Of a stretch of DNA of 64,000 nucleotides, positions 31,450-39,659 are shown piece after piece. How positions within the stretch are numbered: position 1 is the first letter of the stretch; each line of letters starts with the position of its first letter. Position numbers and translations under genes: made by a program. The notes under the pieces were generated by a model, which was given only the letters and a program-made list of their open reading frames with translations, was not told the DNA's origin and ran no database searches. Source of the stretch: Nonomuraea polychroma (lineage in GTDB: Bacteria > Actinomycetota > Actinomycetes > Streptosporangiales > Streptosporangiaceae); assembly GCF_004011505.1 (NCBI RefSeq), contig NZ_SAUN01000001.1:9761501-9825500 (forward strand), read 5' to 3'.

Positions 31450-31992
31450 CTATTGAAGATCGTCGTCGACTCGCGCTTCGCCGATCCTTGAAAGGATCTC
31501 CTCCACGGTCTCCTCCGGCCTCTGCCGTGAGGTGTCCAGCCACAGGCCCATGCGCGGGGTTTCGCGGCGAAGCACCTGGTCGAGCAGGGTCACCGTCCAG
31601 CCGCCGCCGTAGCCGTCCTTGGTCCGGGCCCGCTCCCGAGCCTCCACCGACGCCGGGTCCGGGGCGAGCACGACCACGTGCAACGGGCGGGTTCGGATGA
31701 GCTTCGTGAAGCGCTCCAAATCCGCCCCAAGAATGACGTCCTGGACGATCGGCGTGAACCCGGCTTCGAAGTACAGATCCGCAGTGGTCGCCGCGATCCG
31801 GTAACGGAGCTGGAGCTGGCGCACCGCCTCGTCGGTGGGCTCGGGCGTCATGTCGGCGCGGCCGGAGACGACCATGCGCCGGAAGGTGTCGCCGCGCACG
31901 TGGGCGGCGCGGGGCAGCCGCTCGGCCAAGGCCTCGGCCACGGTGGACTTGCCCGCGGCCGAGATCCCGGTGATGAGCACGGCGCCGTTCAC
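31450..31992 (-). CDS. AAA-type P-loop nucleotide kinase/phosphotransferase
   Basis: 180 residues. Walker A at residues ~9-16 (GISAAGKST), then HVRGDTFRRMVVSG, VVVLAPDPASVEARERARTKDGYGG and GLWLDTSRQRPEETVEEIL. The pattern is that of small phosphotransferases related to chloramphenicol phosphotransferase and APS/gluconate-type kinases. The GTG at 31992 overlaps the lysK stop (GTGA), so it is translationally coupled to class I lysyl-tRNA synthetase. The much longer frame running upstream through lysK is a shadow. Confidence 0.8.
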   Translation of the reverse strand: MNGAVLITGISAAGKSTVAEALAERLPRAAHVRGDTFRRMVVSGRADMTPEPTDEAVRQLQLRYRIAATTADLYFEAGFTPIVQDVILGADLERFTKLIRTRPLHVVVLAPDPASVEARERARTKDGYGGGWTVTLLDQVLRRETPRMGLWLDTSRQRPEETVEEILSRIGEARVDDDLQ

Positions 31993-33590
31993 GCGCCGAC
32001 GAGTTTCCTGACCCGGTCGGCCCCCACGGCGAGCAGGAGCGTGGGGAGCCGCGGGCCTGTGTCGCGGCCGACCAGCAGCCTGTAGAGCAGGGCGAAGAAG
32101 GCCCGTTGCGCGGTCTTGAGCTCGGGGGTCGGCTCGGCGTCGGCAGGCAGGCCCACCTGGAGCTTCGGCACGCCGTACACGAGCGTGGTCAGCCCGTCGA
32201 GCGACCAGTCGTCGAGGCCGTCGGCCAGCAGCCGCAGTGACTCCCGCTCGCTCGCGCCGAGCGAGTCGAGCAGCTCCTCGTCCGGCGTCTCCCGCACGCG
32301 GGTGCGCTGGTCGGCGGCCAGGTGGGCGTCGACCCACCGCTGTGCCCGGTCCAGGCGGGGGCGGGCCGCGTCGAGGTCGCCGATGCCATCGAGGTCGCGC
32401 AGGATGCGCAGGGTCTGCTCCGTGTGGCCGGTCGTGATGTCCACGATGGAGGCCAGCGTCCGGTACGGGACGGGGCGGGGGGTGACGGGCAGCGGGCCCT
32501 CGGCCGTGTGCACCGCGCGGTCGTACGCGGCCAGTTCGGCGGGCTGGGCCTGGCCCGCGGCCACCTTGCGGCCCAGGGCGTCCCACTCGTCGTAGAGCCG
32601 GTGGATCTCCTGGTCGAAGGCGATCTTGAAGGACTGGGCCGGCTTGCGGCGGGCGTACAACCAGCGCAGCACGGGCGCCTCCATGATCTCCAGGGCGTCG
32701 GCAGGGGTCGGCACGTCGCCCTTGGAACTGCTCATCTTGGCCATGCCGGTGATCCCGACGAACGCGTACATGGGGCCGATCGGTTGCTGCCCGCCGAACA
32801 CGTCGGACACGATCTTGCCGCCGACGGTCCACGCCGAGCCCGGGGAGTGATGGTCGACGCCGGACGGCTCGAAGATCACGCCCTCGTACGCCCACCGCAT
32901 CGGCCAGTCGACCTTCCATACCAGCTTGCCGCGGTCGTGCTCGGCCAGCCGCACGGTCTCGCCGAAGCCGCACTCGCAGGTGTAGGCCAGCTCGGTGGTC
33001 GCGTCGTCGTACGCCGTGACGGTCGTGAGGTCGCGCCCGCACAGGTCGCAGTACGGCTTGTACGGGAAGTAGTCCTCCACCTGCTTCGACCGGTGCCGCG
33101 ACAACACGGCGTCGATCGCGGCCCGCTCGCGCACCGCCAGCAGGATCTGCTCCCGGTAGACCCCGGAGGTGTATTGCTCGGTCTGGCTGATCATCCGGCA
33201 CCGCACGCCCAGCTCGGCCATGGCCTCGATCATGGGCGCCTTGAAGTGCTCGGCCCAGTTGGCGTGCGTGCTGCCCGGCGGGGCGGGCACCGAGGTCAGC
33301 GGCTTGCCGATGTGCTCGGCCCACGACGGGTCGATGCCCGCGGGCACCCGGCGGAACCGGTCGTAGTCGTCCCAGGACAGCAGGTGCGTGCATGCCACCC
33401 CGCGCCGCCTGATCTCGTCGGCGACAAGGTGCGGCGTCATGATCTCACGCAGGTTGCCGAGATGGATCGGGCCGGACGGGCTCAGGCCCGAGGCGCAGAC
33501 GATGGGGGCGCCAGGCGCGCGTTTCTCCGCCTCGGAGATCACCTGGTCCGCGAACCTGGACACCCAATCGTTCTCGCCACTCGTAGCCAT
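31989..33590 (-). CDS. lysK: class I lysyl-tRNA synthetase
   Basis: 533 residues, the archaeal-type class I LysRS rather than the common class II enzyme. The class I signature motifs are present: PIHLGNLRE (HIGH) and KMSSSKG (KMSKS). A zinc-binding insert CDLCGRD...CECGFGE follows YFPYKPY. It charges tRNA-Lys in the cytoplasm. Class I LysRS is mainly archaeal but known in some actinomycetes, spirochaetes and alphaproteobacteria, so an additional class II enzyme elsewhere is possible. It heads a coupled unit lysK, P-loop kinase, GT2. GACAAT 6 nt before the ATG suggests a leaderless mRNA. Confidence 0.95.
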   Translation of the reverse strand: MATSGENDWVSRFADQVISEAEKRAPGAPIVCASGLSPSGPIHLGNLREIMTPHLVADEIRRRGVACTHLLSWDDYDRFRRVPAGIDPSWAEHIGKPLTSVPAPPGSTHANWAEHFKAPMIEAMAELGVRCRMISQTEQYTSGVYREQILLAVRERAAIDAVLSRHRSKQVEDYFPYKPYCDLCGRDLTTVTAYDDATTELAYTCECGFGETVRLAEHDRGKLVWKVDWPMRWAYEGVIFEPSGVDHHSPGSAWTVGGKIVSDVFGGQQPIGPMYAFVGITGMAKMSSSKGDVPTPADALEIMEAPVLRWLYARRKPAQSFKIAFDQEIHRLYDEWDALGRKVAAGQAQPAELAAYDRAVHTAEGPLPVTPRPVPYRTLASIVDITTGHTEQTLRILRDLDGIGDLDAARPRLDRAQRWVDAHLAADQRTRVRETPDEELLDSLGASERESLRLLADGLDDWSLDGLTTLVYGVPKLQVGLPADAEPTPELKTAQRAFFALLYRLLVGRDTGPRLPTLLLAVGADRVRKLVGA

Positions 33591-33639
33591 CGGGCCATTG
33601 TCGCGGGTCCCGGCGGCTCAGGCCAACGAAACCCGCGGA

Positions 33640-34743
33640 TCAGGACAGTGTGGCCGCGTACGGGTCCCATCCGGCCGGGAGCGGCTCCGGTGTGGTCAGC
33701 GTCGAGTTGATCGGCCGGAACTCCGAGCGCTCGCCGGAGTCCGCGATGGCGACCATGAGCTCCAGCACGTGATAGGCGAGGTCGCCGGACGCACGATGGG
33801 GCGTGCCGGCGCGGATCGACCTGGCCATGTCCAGGACGCCGATGCCGCGCCCCGCCGTCGTGCCGGACAACGGCAGCTCGCGCCAGTCCGTGTCGTGCAG
33901 GCCGCGGGCCAGCAGCGGACCTTCGAAGGTGTTCGGGTCGGGGAGCGACAGCGCGCCCTCGGTGCCGATGATCTCGATCACTCTGCGATTGACGGCCGAG
34001 TCGAAGCTGAACGTGGCCGCCGCCGTGGCCGTGCCCGGGAAGTCGAGCAGGGCGTTGACGTGGGTCGGCACGTCCACCGGGAAGATCTTCCCGGCCTTCG
34101 GCCCGGAGCCCACGACCCGCTGGTCATGGGCCCTGCGGCTGTCCGCCGCCACCCGGGCGACGGGGCCGAGCAGGGACACCAGGGCGGTCAGGTAGTAGGG
34201 GCCGAGGTCGAAGAGCGGGCCGCCGCCCGGCTGGTAGAAGAACTCGGGGTTGGGATGCCAGGATTCCGGCCCGAGGCTCTGCGTGGCCGCCGTGACGGCG
34301 ACCGGCTCGCCGATGAGGCCCGAGCGCAGGGCGTGCAGGGTGGACTGGAGCCCGGCGCCGAGGAACGTGTCGGGGGCGCCGCCGACCCGCAGGCCGAGGT
34401 TGGCGGCCTCGGCCGTGATCTTCGTCCCGTCGTCGGTGTTCATGGCGAAGGGCTTCTCGCCGTACACGTGCTTGCCGGCGGCCAGCGACTCCAGCGCGAC
34501 GGCCGCGTGCGCGGACGGGATGGTGAGGTTGACGACGATCTCGACCTCGGGCACGGCGAGCACCGTCCCGAGGTGGCCCGACACGGGGACGTCGTACTCC
34601 CGCGCGACCTCGGCGGCACGCTCGGCGTCGATGTCCGCGACGCCGAGCACGCGCACGTCGGGGAAGGCAGTGAGGTTGCGGAGGTACTGGCCACTGATGT
34701 TTCCGGCGCCGACCAGGGCGACGCCGACGGGGCCATGACTCAA
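33640..34743 (-). CDS. Gfo/Idh/MocA family oxidoreductase
   Basis: 367 residues from a TTG at 34743. The Rossmann motif VALVGAGNISGQYL is followed by the catalytic-region block GKHVYGEKPFAMN, where EKP is the family hallmark. GGGPLFDLGPYYL and a beta-sheet C-terminal domain complete it. These enzymes oxidise or reduce sugars and inositols with NAD(P). TTG is chosen because it overlaps the stop of the upstream isomerase gene (TTGA at 34743-34740), with GGAG 5 nt before it. No in-frame ATG/GTG precedes the Rossmann motif. It is the third gene of the xylA operon. Confidence 0.9.
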   Translation of the reverse strand: MSHGPVGVALVGAGNISGQYLRNLTAFPDVRVLGVADIDAERAAEVAREYDVPVSGHLGTVLAVPEVEIVVNLTIPSAHAAVALESLAAGKHVYGEKPFAMNTDDGTKITAEAANLGLRVGGAPDTFLGAGLQSTLHALRSGLIGEPVAVTAATQSLGPESWHPNPEFFYQPGGGPLFDLGPYYLTALVSLLGPVARVAADSRRAHDQRVVGSGPKAGKIFPVDVPTHVNALLDFPGTATAAATFSFDSAVNRRVIEIIGTEGALSLPDPNTFEGPLLARGLHDTDWRELPLSGTTAGRGIGVLDMARSIRAGTPHRASGDLAYHVLELMVAIADSGERSEFRPINSTLTTPEPLPAGWDPYAATLS

Positions 34744-35483
34744 GAGCTCTCCAAAGAGGTGAGGTAGGCGTGGCTGTCCGCGAGAGCGGTGAAGAGGTCG
34801 GTCGCGCACTCGTCGAGCTCGACGATGCGCCAGGCGTCGGGGGCGGCGGCGAGGATGCCGGGCACGGGCATGACGCCCTGGCCCACCGCGACGTGCGGCT
34901 CGCCCTTGACCACCGGCCCGTCCTTGACGTGCAGCGCGAGCGTGCGGTCGGCGAGGCGGCCGAGCAGTGCGGGCACGTCCGCGCCGCCCACGGCCGCCCA
35001 GTAGGTGTCGATCTCCAAGAAGACCTCGGGGGCGAGCAGATCGGCCAGCACCTCGATGGCACGCCGGCCCTCGACCCGCGGCTCGATCTCCCACCAGTGG
35101 TTGTGGTAGCCGATCCGCATCCCGTGTCCCGCCGCCTGCTCGGCCAGGCCGTTCAGCAGGTCGGCGGTGCGCTGGAGGCCGTCGCGCGTGGTGAACTCCT
35201 CCTCCGCGATGCCGCCGGGGAGGATCACCAGGTCGGTGCCGATCGTGGCGATCGCGTCGAAGACCGCCGCGGGCTCCTCGCTGAGCAGCGCGTACGCGTG
35301 CGTGCTCGACACGCTGAGCCCCAGGTCGTCGGCCACCTGACGGAAGCCCTTGGGGTCGGCCATCGGGTCGTAGGGCTCCACGGCCCGGTAGCCGATCTCC
35401 GCGATGCGCCGTAACACGGCGTCGCGGTCGGCGGCCATCGCGTCCCTGACCGTGTAGAGCTGAACGCTGATGGGTTTGCTCAT
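34740..35483 (-). CDS. sugar phosphate isomerase/epimerase (AP endonuclease 2 TIM-barrel)
   Basis: 247 residues. ISVQLYTVRDAM, IGYRAVEPYDPM, YHNHWWEIE (metal-binding His/Glu), LEIDTYWAAVGG and LHVKDGPVV are the metal-ligand blocks of the xylose-isomerase-like TIM barrel family. It probably isomerises or dehydrates a keto-sugar or inositol intermediate. Its ATG overlaps the xylA stop (ATGA at 35483-35480) and its stop overlaps the oxidoreductase start, so all three are translationally coupled. Confidence 0.9.
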   Translation of the reverse strand: MSKPISVQLYTVRDAMAADRDAVLRRIAEIGYRAVEPYDPMADPKGFRQVADDLGLSVSSTHAYALLSEEPAAVFDAIATIGTDLVILPGGIAEEEFTTRDGLQRTADLLNGLAEQAAGHGMRIGYHNHWWEIEPRVEGRRAIEVLADLLAPEVFLEIDTYWAAVGGADVPALLGRLADRTLALHVKDGPVVKGEPHVAVGQGVMPVPGILAAAPDAWRIVELDECATDLFTALADSHAYLTSLESS

Positions 35484-36631
35484 CCGCGTACCCCCATGAG
35501 GTGCTCGAGCGCGAGCTGGTTGAGCCGGGTGAAGTGGAAGCCGCGCGCGGCCGCCGCCTCGACGTCGAAGTCGTCCTTGGCCAGGTCCTGCCAGGTCTCG
35601 CCCGCGGCCAAGGTCGGCTGGGCCAGCTCGTCCACGCGCGAGGCGCGGATGGCCTCCTGGACCTCGGGGTCCCGGCGGAACTTGGCGGCCTTGTCCTTGA
35701 GGATCAGGTAGGTGCGCATGTTCGCCGCGGCCGAGACCCACACGTCCTCGGGGTCATCGGTACGCAGCGGCTTGTAGTCGAAGACGAGCGGGCCGTCGTA
35801 ACCGTGGGTCTCCAGCAGGTCCACCAGGAAGAACGCGCTCTTCAGATCGCCGTGTCCGAAGATCAGGTCCTGGTCGTACTTCGGGCCGTGCTGGCCGTTG
35901 AGGTCGATGTGGAAGAGCTTGCCGCGCCACAGGGCCTGCGCGATGCCGTGCACGAAGTTGAGCCCGGCCATCTGCTCGTGGCCGACCTCGGGGTTGACGC
36001 CGACCATCTCGGGGTGCTCCAGCTCGTTGATCAGGGCCAGGGCGTGGCCGATCGTGGGCAGGAGGATGTCGCCGCGGGGCTCGTTCGGCTTGGGCTCGAC
36101 GGCGAAGCGGATGTCGTAGCCCTTGTCGATGACGTACTGGCACAGGAGGTCCAGGGCCTCCTTGTAGCGGTCCATCGCGGCCTTGACGTCCTTGGCGGCG
36201 TCGGACTCGGCGCCCTCGCGCCCGCCCCAGCACACGTACGTCTTCGCGCCCAGCGAGGCGGCCAGGTCGAGGTTGCGCATGACCTTGCGCAGGGCGTAGC
36301 GGCGCACGTCGCGGTCATTGCTGGTGAAGGCGCCGTCCTTGAACACCGGGTGGGTGAACAGGTTCGTGGTGGCCGCGGGGACCTTCATGCCAGTCTCGTC
36401 CAGGGCCTTCCTGAAGGCGGCGATGGCCTTGTCCCTGTCGGGCTCGACGGCGAGCAGGTCGTCGTCGTGGAAGCTGACGCCGTGGGCGCCCAGCTCGGCC
36501 AGGCGGTGCACGGTCTCCACCGGGTCGAGGGCGGGGCGGGAGGCGTCGCCGAACGGGTCGCGGGCCTGCCAGCCCACGGTCCACAGGCCGAACGTGAAGC
36601 GGTCGTCGGGGGTCGGGGCGAATGCGGTCAT
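35480..36631 (-). CDS. xylA: xylose isomerase
   Basis: 383 residues, the usual length of the class I actinomycete enzyme, which converts D-xylose to D-xylulose (and glucose to fructose). Conserved blocks: FTFGLWTVGWQARDPFG, VSFHDDDL (catalytic His), WGGREGAE, FAVEPKPNEPRGD (metal Glu), GVNPEVGHEQMAG, FHIDLNGQHGPKYDQDL and LVFDYKP. It leads a three-gene coupled operon with a TIM-barrel isomerase and a Gfo/Idh/MocA dehydrogenase. It is divergent from a ROK regulator, with a dyad in the 59-bp spacer. No xylulokinase is in view. Confidence 0.96.
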   Translation of the reverse strand: MTAFAPTPDDRFTFGLWTVGWQARDPFGDASRPALDPVETVHRLAELGAHGVSFHDDDLLAVEPDRDKAIAAFRKALDETGMKVPAATTNLFTHPVFKDGAFTSNDRDVRRYALRKVMRNLDLAASLGAKTYVCWGGREGAESDAAKDVKAAMDRYKEALDLLCQYVIDKGYDIRFAVEPKPNEPRGDILLPTIGHALALINELEHPEMVGVNPEVGHEQMAGLNFVHGIAQALWRGKLFHIDLNGQHGPKYDQDLIFGHGDLKSAFFLVDLLETHGYDGPLVFDYKPLRTDDPEDVWVSAAANMRTYLILKDKAAKFRRDPEVQEAIRASRVDELAQPTLAAGETWQDLAKDDFDVEAAAARGFHFTRLNQLALEHLMGVRG

Positions 36632-36649
36632 TTTCCTGCGCTCCTGAAT

Positions 36650-36672
36650 ATTAGTCCATAATCTGTATTAAT
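36650..36672. promoter_or_regulatory. candidate ROK operator / divergent promoter region
   Basis: ATTAGTCCATA (36650-36660) and TCTGTATTAAT (36662-36672) form an imperfect dyad matching at 8 of 11 positions around A36661. It is the only AT-rich stretch in the neighbourhood and lies between the xylA start and the ROK gene start, so binding would control both. Confidence 0.55.
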
Positions 36673-36690
36673 CCTGAGGAGGTGGACGGG

Positions 36691-37833
36691 GTGTCGTCAA
36701 GAGGTGTCCGGCATGATTCCATGCGTGCCCGTAATCTGGCCGTAGTACTCGACGCCATTCACCGGACAGGACCTCACACCCGGGCCGCGCTGGCCGAGCT
36801 GACCGGGTTGACCAAGACCACCGTGTCGAGCCTGGTCGCCGACCTGCTGGAGGCGGGGGTGGTGACCGAGAGCGGCGCGGTCCGCGGCGGCGAGCGCGGC
36901 CGGCCCGGCGTGGCGGTGAGCCTGAGCGGCCACCGGGTGGCCACGCTGGGGCTGGAGATCAACATCGACTATCTGGCCGCCTGCGTCGTCGACCTCACCC
37001 GCACGGTACGGCTGCGCCGCACCCGGCCGGCCGACAACCGCAACTCCAACCCGGCCGACATCCTCTCGCGCCTCCGGGACCTCGTGAAGGAGACCACAGC
37101 CGAGGCCGAGGCGGCCGGGCTGCGGACCATCGGCGCCGCCCTGGCCGTGCCGGGAACCGTGGAGGGCGGGGTGTTGCGCAGCGCGCCGCATCTCGGGTGG
37201 CGGGACGTGCGTGTGGAGGACGTGATCGACCTGCCGCTGGCGATCGACAACGAGGCCAACCTGGCGGCGCTGGGCGAGTTGTGGTTCGGCTCCCGCACCC
37301 CGGACTTCCTCTACGTGTCCGGCGAGATCGGCATCGGCGCCGGCGTCGTCGTCGGCGGCACGGTGTTCCGCGGCACGTTCGGGCTGGCCGGCGAGCTCGG
37401 CCACGTCGTCGTCGTGCCCGACGGCCCCGCGTGCCGCTGCGGCGGGCGGGGCTGCCTGGAGGTGTACGCCGGCCAGGACGCCCTGCTCGGCCCGCTGGAG
37501 TCGGTGGCTGCGCTGGTGGCTCGGCTGGAGTCGGGCGACGCGCGGGCGCTGGAGGCCTGCGAGCGTGCCGGGCACGCGCTCGGCGTGGCGCTCACCTCGG
37601 CGGTGCACCTGCTGGACCCGGGCCGTATCGTGCTCGGCGGGATCTTCGCACGGCTCTTCCCCTGGCTCGAAGGCCCGGTGGCGGACGGGCTCGAGACCCG
37701 CCTCGGACAGATGCGCGGCACGCCGCCCGCCCTGATGGTCTCGGGAACCGGCGCGGACGCGGCGGTGCTGGGGGCGGCCGGGCTGATCATCCAGCGCATC
37801 CTCGCCGACCCTGCCGAGGTGCTCGGCCTCTAG
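36691..37833 (+). CDS. ROK family transcriptional regulator (XylR-type)
   Basis: 380 residues. An N-terminal winged helix (RNLAVVLDAIHRTGPHTRAALAELTGLTKTTVSSLVADLLEAG) precedes a ROK sugar-kinase-like domain with the zinc motif CRCGGRGCLEVYAG and GEIGIGAGVVVGG. It is probably a xylose-responsive repressor of the divergent xylA operon. The GTG at 36691 is chosen because GAGGAGG (36676-36682) sits 8 nt upstream. The earlier GTG at 36682 overlaps that binding site. Its TAG stop forms part of the -10 box of the next gene. Confidence 0.9.
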   Translation: MSSRGVRHDSMRARNLAVVLDAIHRTGPHTRAALAELTGLTKTTVSSLVADLLEAGVVTESGAVRGGERGRPGVAVSLSGHRVATLGLEINIDYLAACVVDLTRTVRLRRTRPADNRNSNPADILSRLRDLVKETTAEAEAAGLRTIGAALAVPGTVEGGVLRSAPHLGWRDVRVEDVIDLPLAIDNEANLAALGELWFGSRTPDFLYVSGEIGIGAGVVVGGTVFRGTFGLAGELGHVVVVPDGPACRCGGRGCLEVYAGQDALLGPLESVAALVARLESGDARALEACERAGHALGVALTSAVHLLDPGRIVLGGIFARLFPWLEGPVADGLETRLGQMRGTPPALMVSGTGADAAVLGAAGLIIQRILADPAEVLGL

Positions 37834-37836
37834 CAT
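37831..37836 (+). promoter_or_regulatory. -10 element TAGCAT overlapping the ROK stop codon
   Basis: TAGCAT starts with the ROK gene stop codon and ends 6 nt before the ATG of the GNAT gene at 37843. No Shine-Dalgarno is present. This is the same arrangement as at 25103-25108. Confidence 0.5.
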
Positions 37837-37842
37837 GTCGCC

Positions 37843-38283
37843 ATGCTGGTCATCGAGGAGCGCACCGCCGAGGACGACGAGCTTGCCGCGTTGCTGGACG
37901 CCGCGTTCGAGGAGTTGGTGGTCCGCTACGGCCGCGAGGGCCGCTCACAGGTGCAGGCCGGCGCCAGGTATCTGGTGGCGTCCGTGGACGGCCGGGCCGT
38001 CGGGTGCGGCGCCGTCCAGCCCGTGGACGCCCGCACCGGGGAGGTCAAGCGGATGTATGTGGTCCCCGGCAGCCGTGGCCAGGGCATCGCCAAGGCGCTG
38101 CTGTCGGCGTTGGAGGACCTGGCCTGCGAGCTGGGTTACCGGCGGTTGCGCCTGGCCACCGGTGTTCGGCAACCCGAGGCCATCGCGCTGTACGAGCGGT
38201 GCGCGTACACGCTCACCGAGCCGTACGGCAAGTATGTGGACGCGCCGCTGACCCGCTGCTACCAGAAGGCGCTGGCTCAGTAG
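37843..38283 (+). CDS. GNAT family N-acetyltransferase
   Basis: 146 residues, a compact single GNAT domain. Motif A is VKRMYVVPGSRGQGIAKALLSALE (R-G-Q-G-x-A), and the C-terminal EAIALYERCAYTLTEPYGKY is the usual motif B region. The substrate is unknown. It follows the ROK gene by 9 bp with its own leaderless promoter signature. The stop codon lies inside the first copy of a 19-bp direct repeat that recurs at 40062, the apparent left edge of an inserted segment. Confidence 0.87.
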   Translation: MLVIEERTAEDDELAALLDAAFEELVVRYGREGRSQVQAGARYLVASVDGRAVGCGAVQPVDARTGEVKRMYVVPGSRGQGIAKALLSALEDLACELGYRRLRLATGVRQPEAIALYERCAYTLTEPYGKYVDAPLTRCYQKALAQ

Positions 38284-38294
38284 CAACCCTTCTC
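38276..38294 (+). repeat. outer direct repeat, left copy
   Basis: CTCAGTAGCAACCCTTCTC, matching 17 of 19 bases to 40062-40080. It contains the stop codon of the upstream GNAT gene. Possible attachment-like boundary of the 1.8-kb patch. Confidence 0.55.
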
Positions 38295-38396
38295 ATTCCC
38301 ATGCTCTTGTGACCTGCAACGATGTCTTTATCGTTGCTCTGACCCGGGAAAACAGCGCTCACTGGCGTTGGGTCACGTTCGCCATGGTCGACCGTG

Positions 38397-38418
38397 CGAC
38401 GGCCCACAGACGGCCCAC
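38397..38418 (+). repeat. inner direct repeat, left copy
   Basis: 22 bp with internal ACGGCCCA duplication, matching 39996-40017 at all but two positions (C/G changes). It lies inside the outer repeat pair. Confidence 0.55.
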
Positions 38419-38424
38419 GCGGCA

Positions 38425-38580
38425 TCATGACGGTTTCGGGGGCCGACCGCCCTTCCGCGAGCGCCGCTCGGCGAGCTCGGCGTCCCCCTGGGCGAGCGCG
38501 CGCAGGTCTTGTTCGTCGCCGTGCTGCTCGATGTCGGCCCGGATGAGGGCGAGCAGGTGCGCGGCCCGGTTAACCCTATG
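38425..38580 (-). pseudogene. possible 3' remnant of a gene ending in an RKGGRPPK tail
   Basis: The minus-strand frame reads AAHLLALIRADIEQHGD then EQDLRALAQGDAELAERRSR and ends in KGGRPPKPS, a helical segment with an AT-hook-like tail. No start codon with a ribosome binding site is found at its 5' end, which runs into the divergent DUF6907-like gene. It looks like the C-terminus of a truncated accessory protein. Weak evidence. Confidence 0.3.
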
Positions 38581-38787
38581 AGCACCCTGGCCCGCCCGGC
38601 CACCACCCCGGCCGCCACCCTCACCGCGATGGCCGCGGGCTGCCCGGCGTGGTGCCAGGAGCACGCCCACAGCTACCCGATGGACGTCGAGCACGAGTCC
38701 GCCGTGCACCCGGAGGAAGCCCTGCAGGTCGCCTACGGGCTCATCAACAAGGCCATGGCCGCCCGCGCCTCGGGCGGATCCCGATAG
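38578..38787 (+). CDS. DUF6907-like small protein
   Basis: 69 residues: MSTLARPATTPAATLTAM, then AAGCPAWCQEHAHSYPMDVE and HPEEALQVAYGLINKAM. The PAWC-x2-H block followed by a C-terminal amphipathic helix matches the DUF6907 type of small proteins that are common on actinobacterial integrative elements and phages. No function is known; the Cys/His set may bind zinc. No clear Shine-Dalgarno precedes the ATG. A very strong hairpin lies 6 bp after the stop. Confidence 0.55.
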   Translation: MSTLARPATTPAATLTAMAAGCPAWCQEHAHSYPMDVEHESAVHPEEALQVAYGLINKAMAARASGGSR

Positions 38788-38793
38788 CAGAAC

Positions 38794-38830
38794 GGCCCCG
38801 GCCCGGTGATTCCACCACCGGGCCGGGGCC
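38794..38830. terminator. 15-bp perfect hairpin after the DUF6907-like gene
   Basis: GGCCCCGGCCCGGTG (38794-38808) pairs perfectly with CACCGGGCCGGGGCC (38816-38830) around a 7-nt loop. It is the strongest inverted repeat I noticed in the window. No T tract follows. Confidence 0.75.
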
Positions 38831-38868
38831 TCGATCCATCCTCTCTGCCCTTAACTGGAGGACGAATC

Positions 38869-39121
38869 ATGTCCAACACCGTACCGCCTGCCCATCCCGC
38901 CGACTGCCAGATGGGCGTGGTGCGAGGCCGACCACGCCCATCAGCCCGAGCCCGAGCACTGGCAGACGATCGCCGACCCGGCCACCGAAGCGCTCGCCGA
39001 ACTGCTCGACCTGCTCGACGCCGACACGCTCCCCGACGGCCTGCGCCGCACCGTGGCCGGCCCGCACCAGCGCCGAAAGAGGACCCGGTGGGAACCGCCG
39101 GCGGGTGTGCTCGCTTCCTGA
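38869..39121 (+). pseudogene. frameshifted small Trp/Cys-motif gene
   Basis: A clean start (GGAGGA then 6 nt then ATG) opens the frame MSNTVPPAHPADCQ. From about 38912 the coding-like frame is +1: WAWCEADHAHQPEPEHWQTI, then ADPATEALAELLDLLDADTL, ending at the TGA at 39119-39121. The +1 frame has a stop just upstream of the ATG, so it cannot start by itself. A one-base indel between about 38900 and 38915 joins the two halves into an ~83-residue protein of the same WxWC/PAWC type as its neighbour. Either a decayed gene or a sequencing error. Confidence 0.6.
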
Positions 39122-39181
39122 CCTGTAACACCCTCCCCCAACCCCCGCCCGGGCGCCACGAGGGTGCCACGCGAGTGTGGC

Positions 39182-39589
39182 TCAGTCGGCCAGTTGCTTG
39201 CGGAGCGCCTCGGACTCTGGCGTCGGATCCGGCCGACGCACCCTGACAATGTGGTGCCCGAAGAAGCAGGCCCGCTTCGTCATGGTTAGGTGCTTGGAGT
39301 CGAGGGAGAGACCCATCTGGATCAGCATGGCCCGCCACGCGACGTCATTGAGGCCCAGAGTCTCCTTGGTGAGCTTCCGCACCAGGACGGCACCGACCGT
39401 CCGGAACTCGACCGGTTCGTCGTTCTCGTCGAGGTAGGGCTGCATGCCCTTGTCGAACAGCTCGGCGACCTGCCACCACACGCCCGGGTCGCCTGGTTCT
39501 CGGTACAGCGGATTAATGGGGTCATCTTCGTACATCTCGACTTCATCGCCGAGACGTAGATCCGCTGCGGGGATCCGAAACTCTGACAT
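39182..39589 (-). CDS. hypothetical protein of the accessory patch
   Basis: 135 residues starting MSEFRIPAADLRLGDEVEMY. The first part looks like a small beta-barrel (LRLGDEVEMYEDDPINPLYREPGDPGVWWQVAEL), as in 'DEVxxx' SH3-like accessory proteins. The rest is mixed (FRTVGAVLVRKLTKETLGLNDVAW). Not recognised. GGTGA lies about 6 nt before the ATG at 39589; a GTG at 39598 is possible. Orientation opposes its neighbours in the repeat-bounded segment. Confidence 0.6.
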   Translation of the reverse strand: MSEFRIPAADLRLGDEVEMYEDDPINPLYREPGDPGVWWQVAELFDKGMQPYLDENDEPVEFRTVGAVLVRKLTKETLGLNDVAWRAMLIQMGLSLDSKHLTMTKRACFFGHHIVRVRRPDPTPESEALRKQLAD

Positions 39590-39659
39590 GCAAGTCACCG
39601 TCTGAGCATGTCACTGTGAGTGGAAGGCCTAATCACGCTGGGCGAGGAGGACGCAGCGA

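Noticed and set aside
31993..33393. 5' two-thirds of a 647-codon frame leading into the P-loop gene
   Set aside because: Arg/Pro/Ala-rich shadow of lysK. Only the last 180 codons, after the GTG at 31992, have a real domain.
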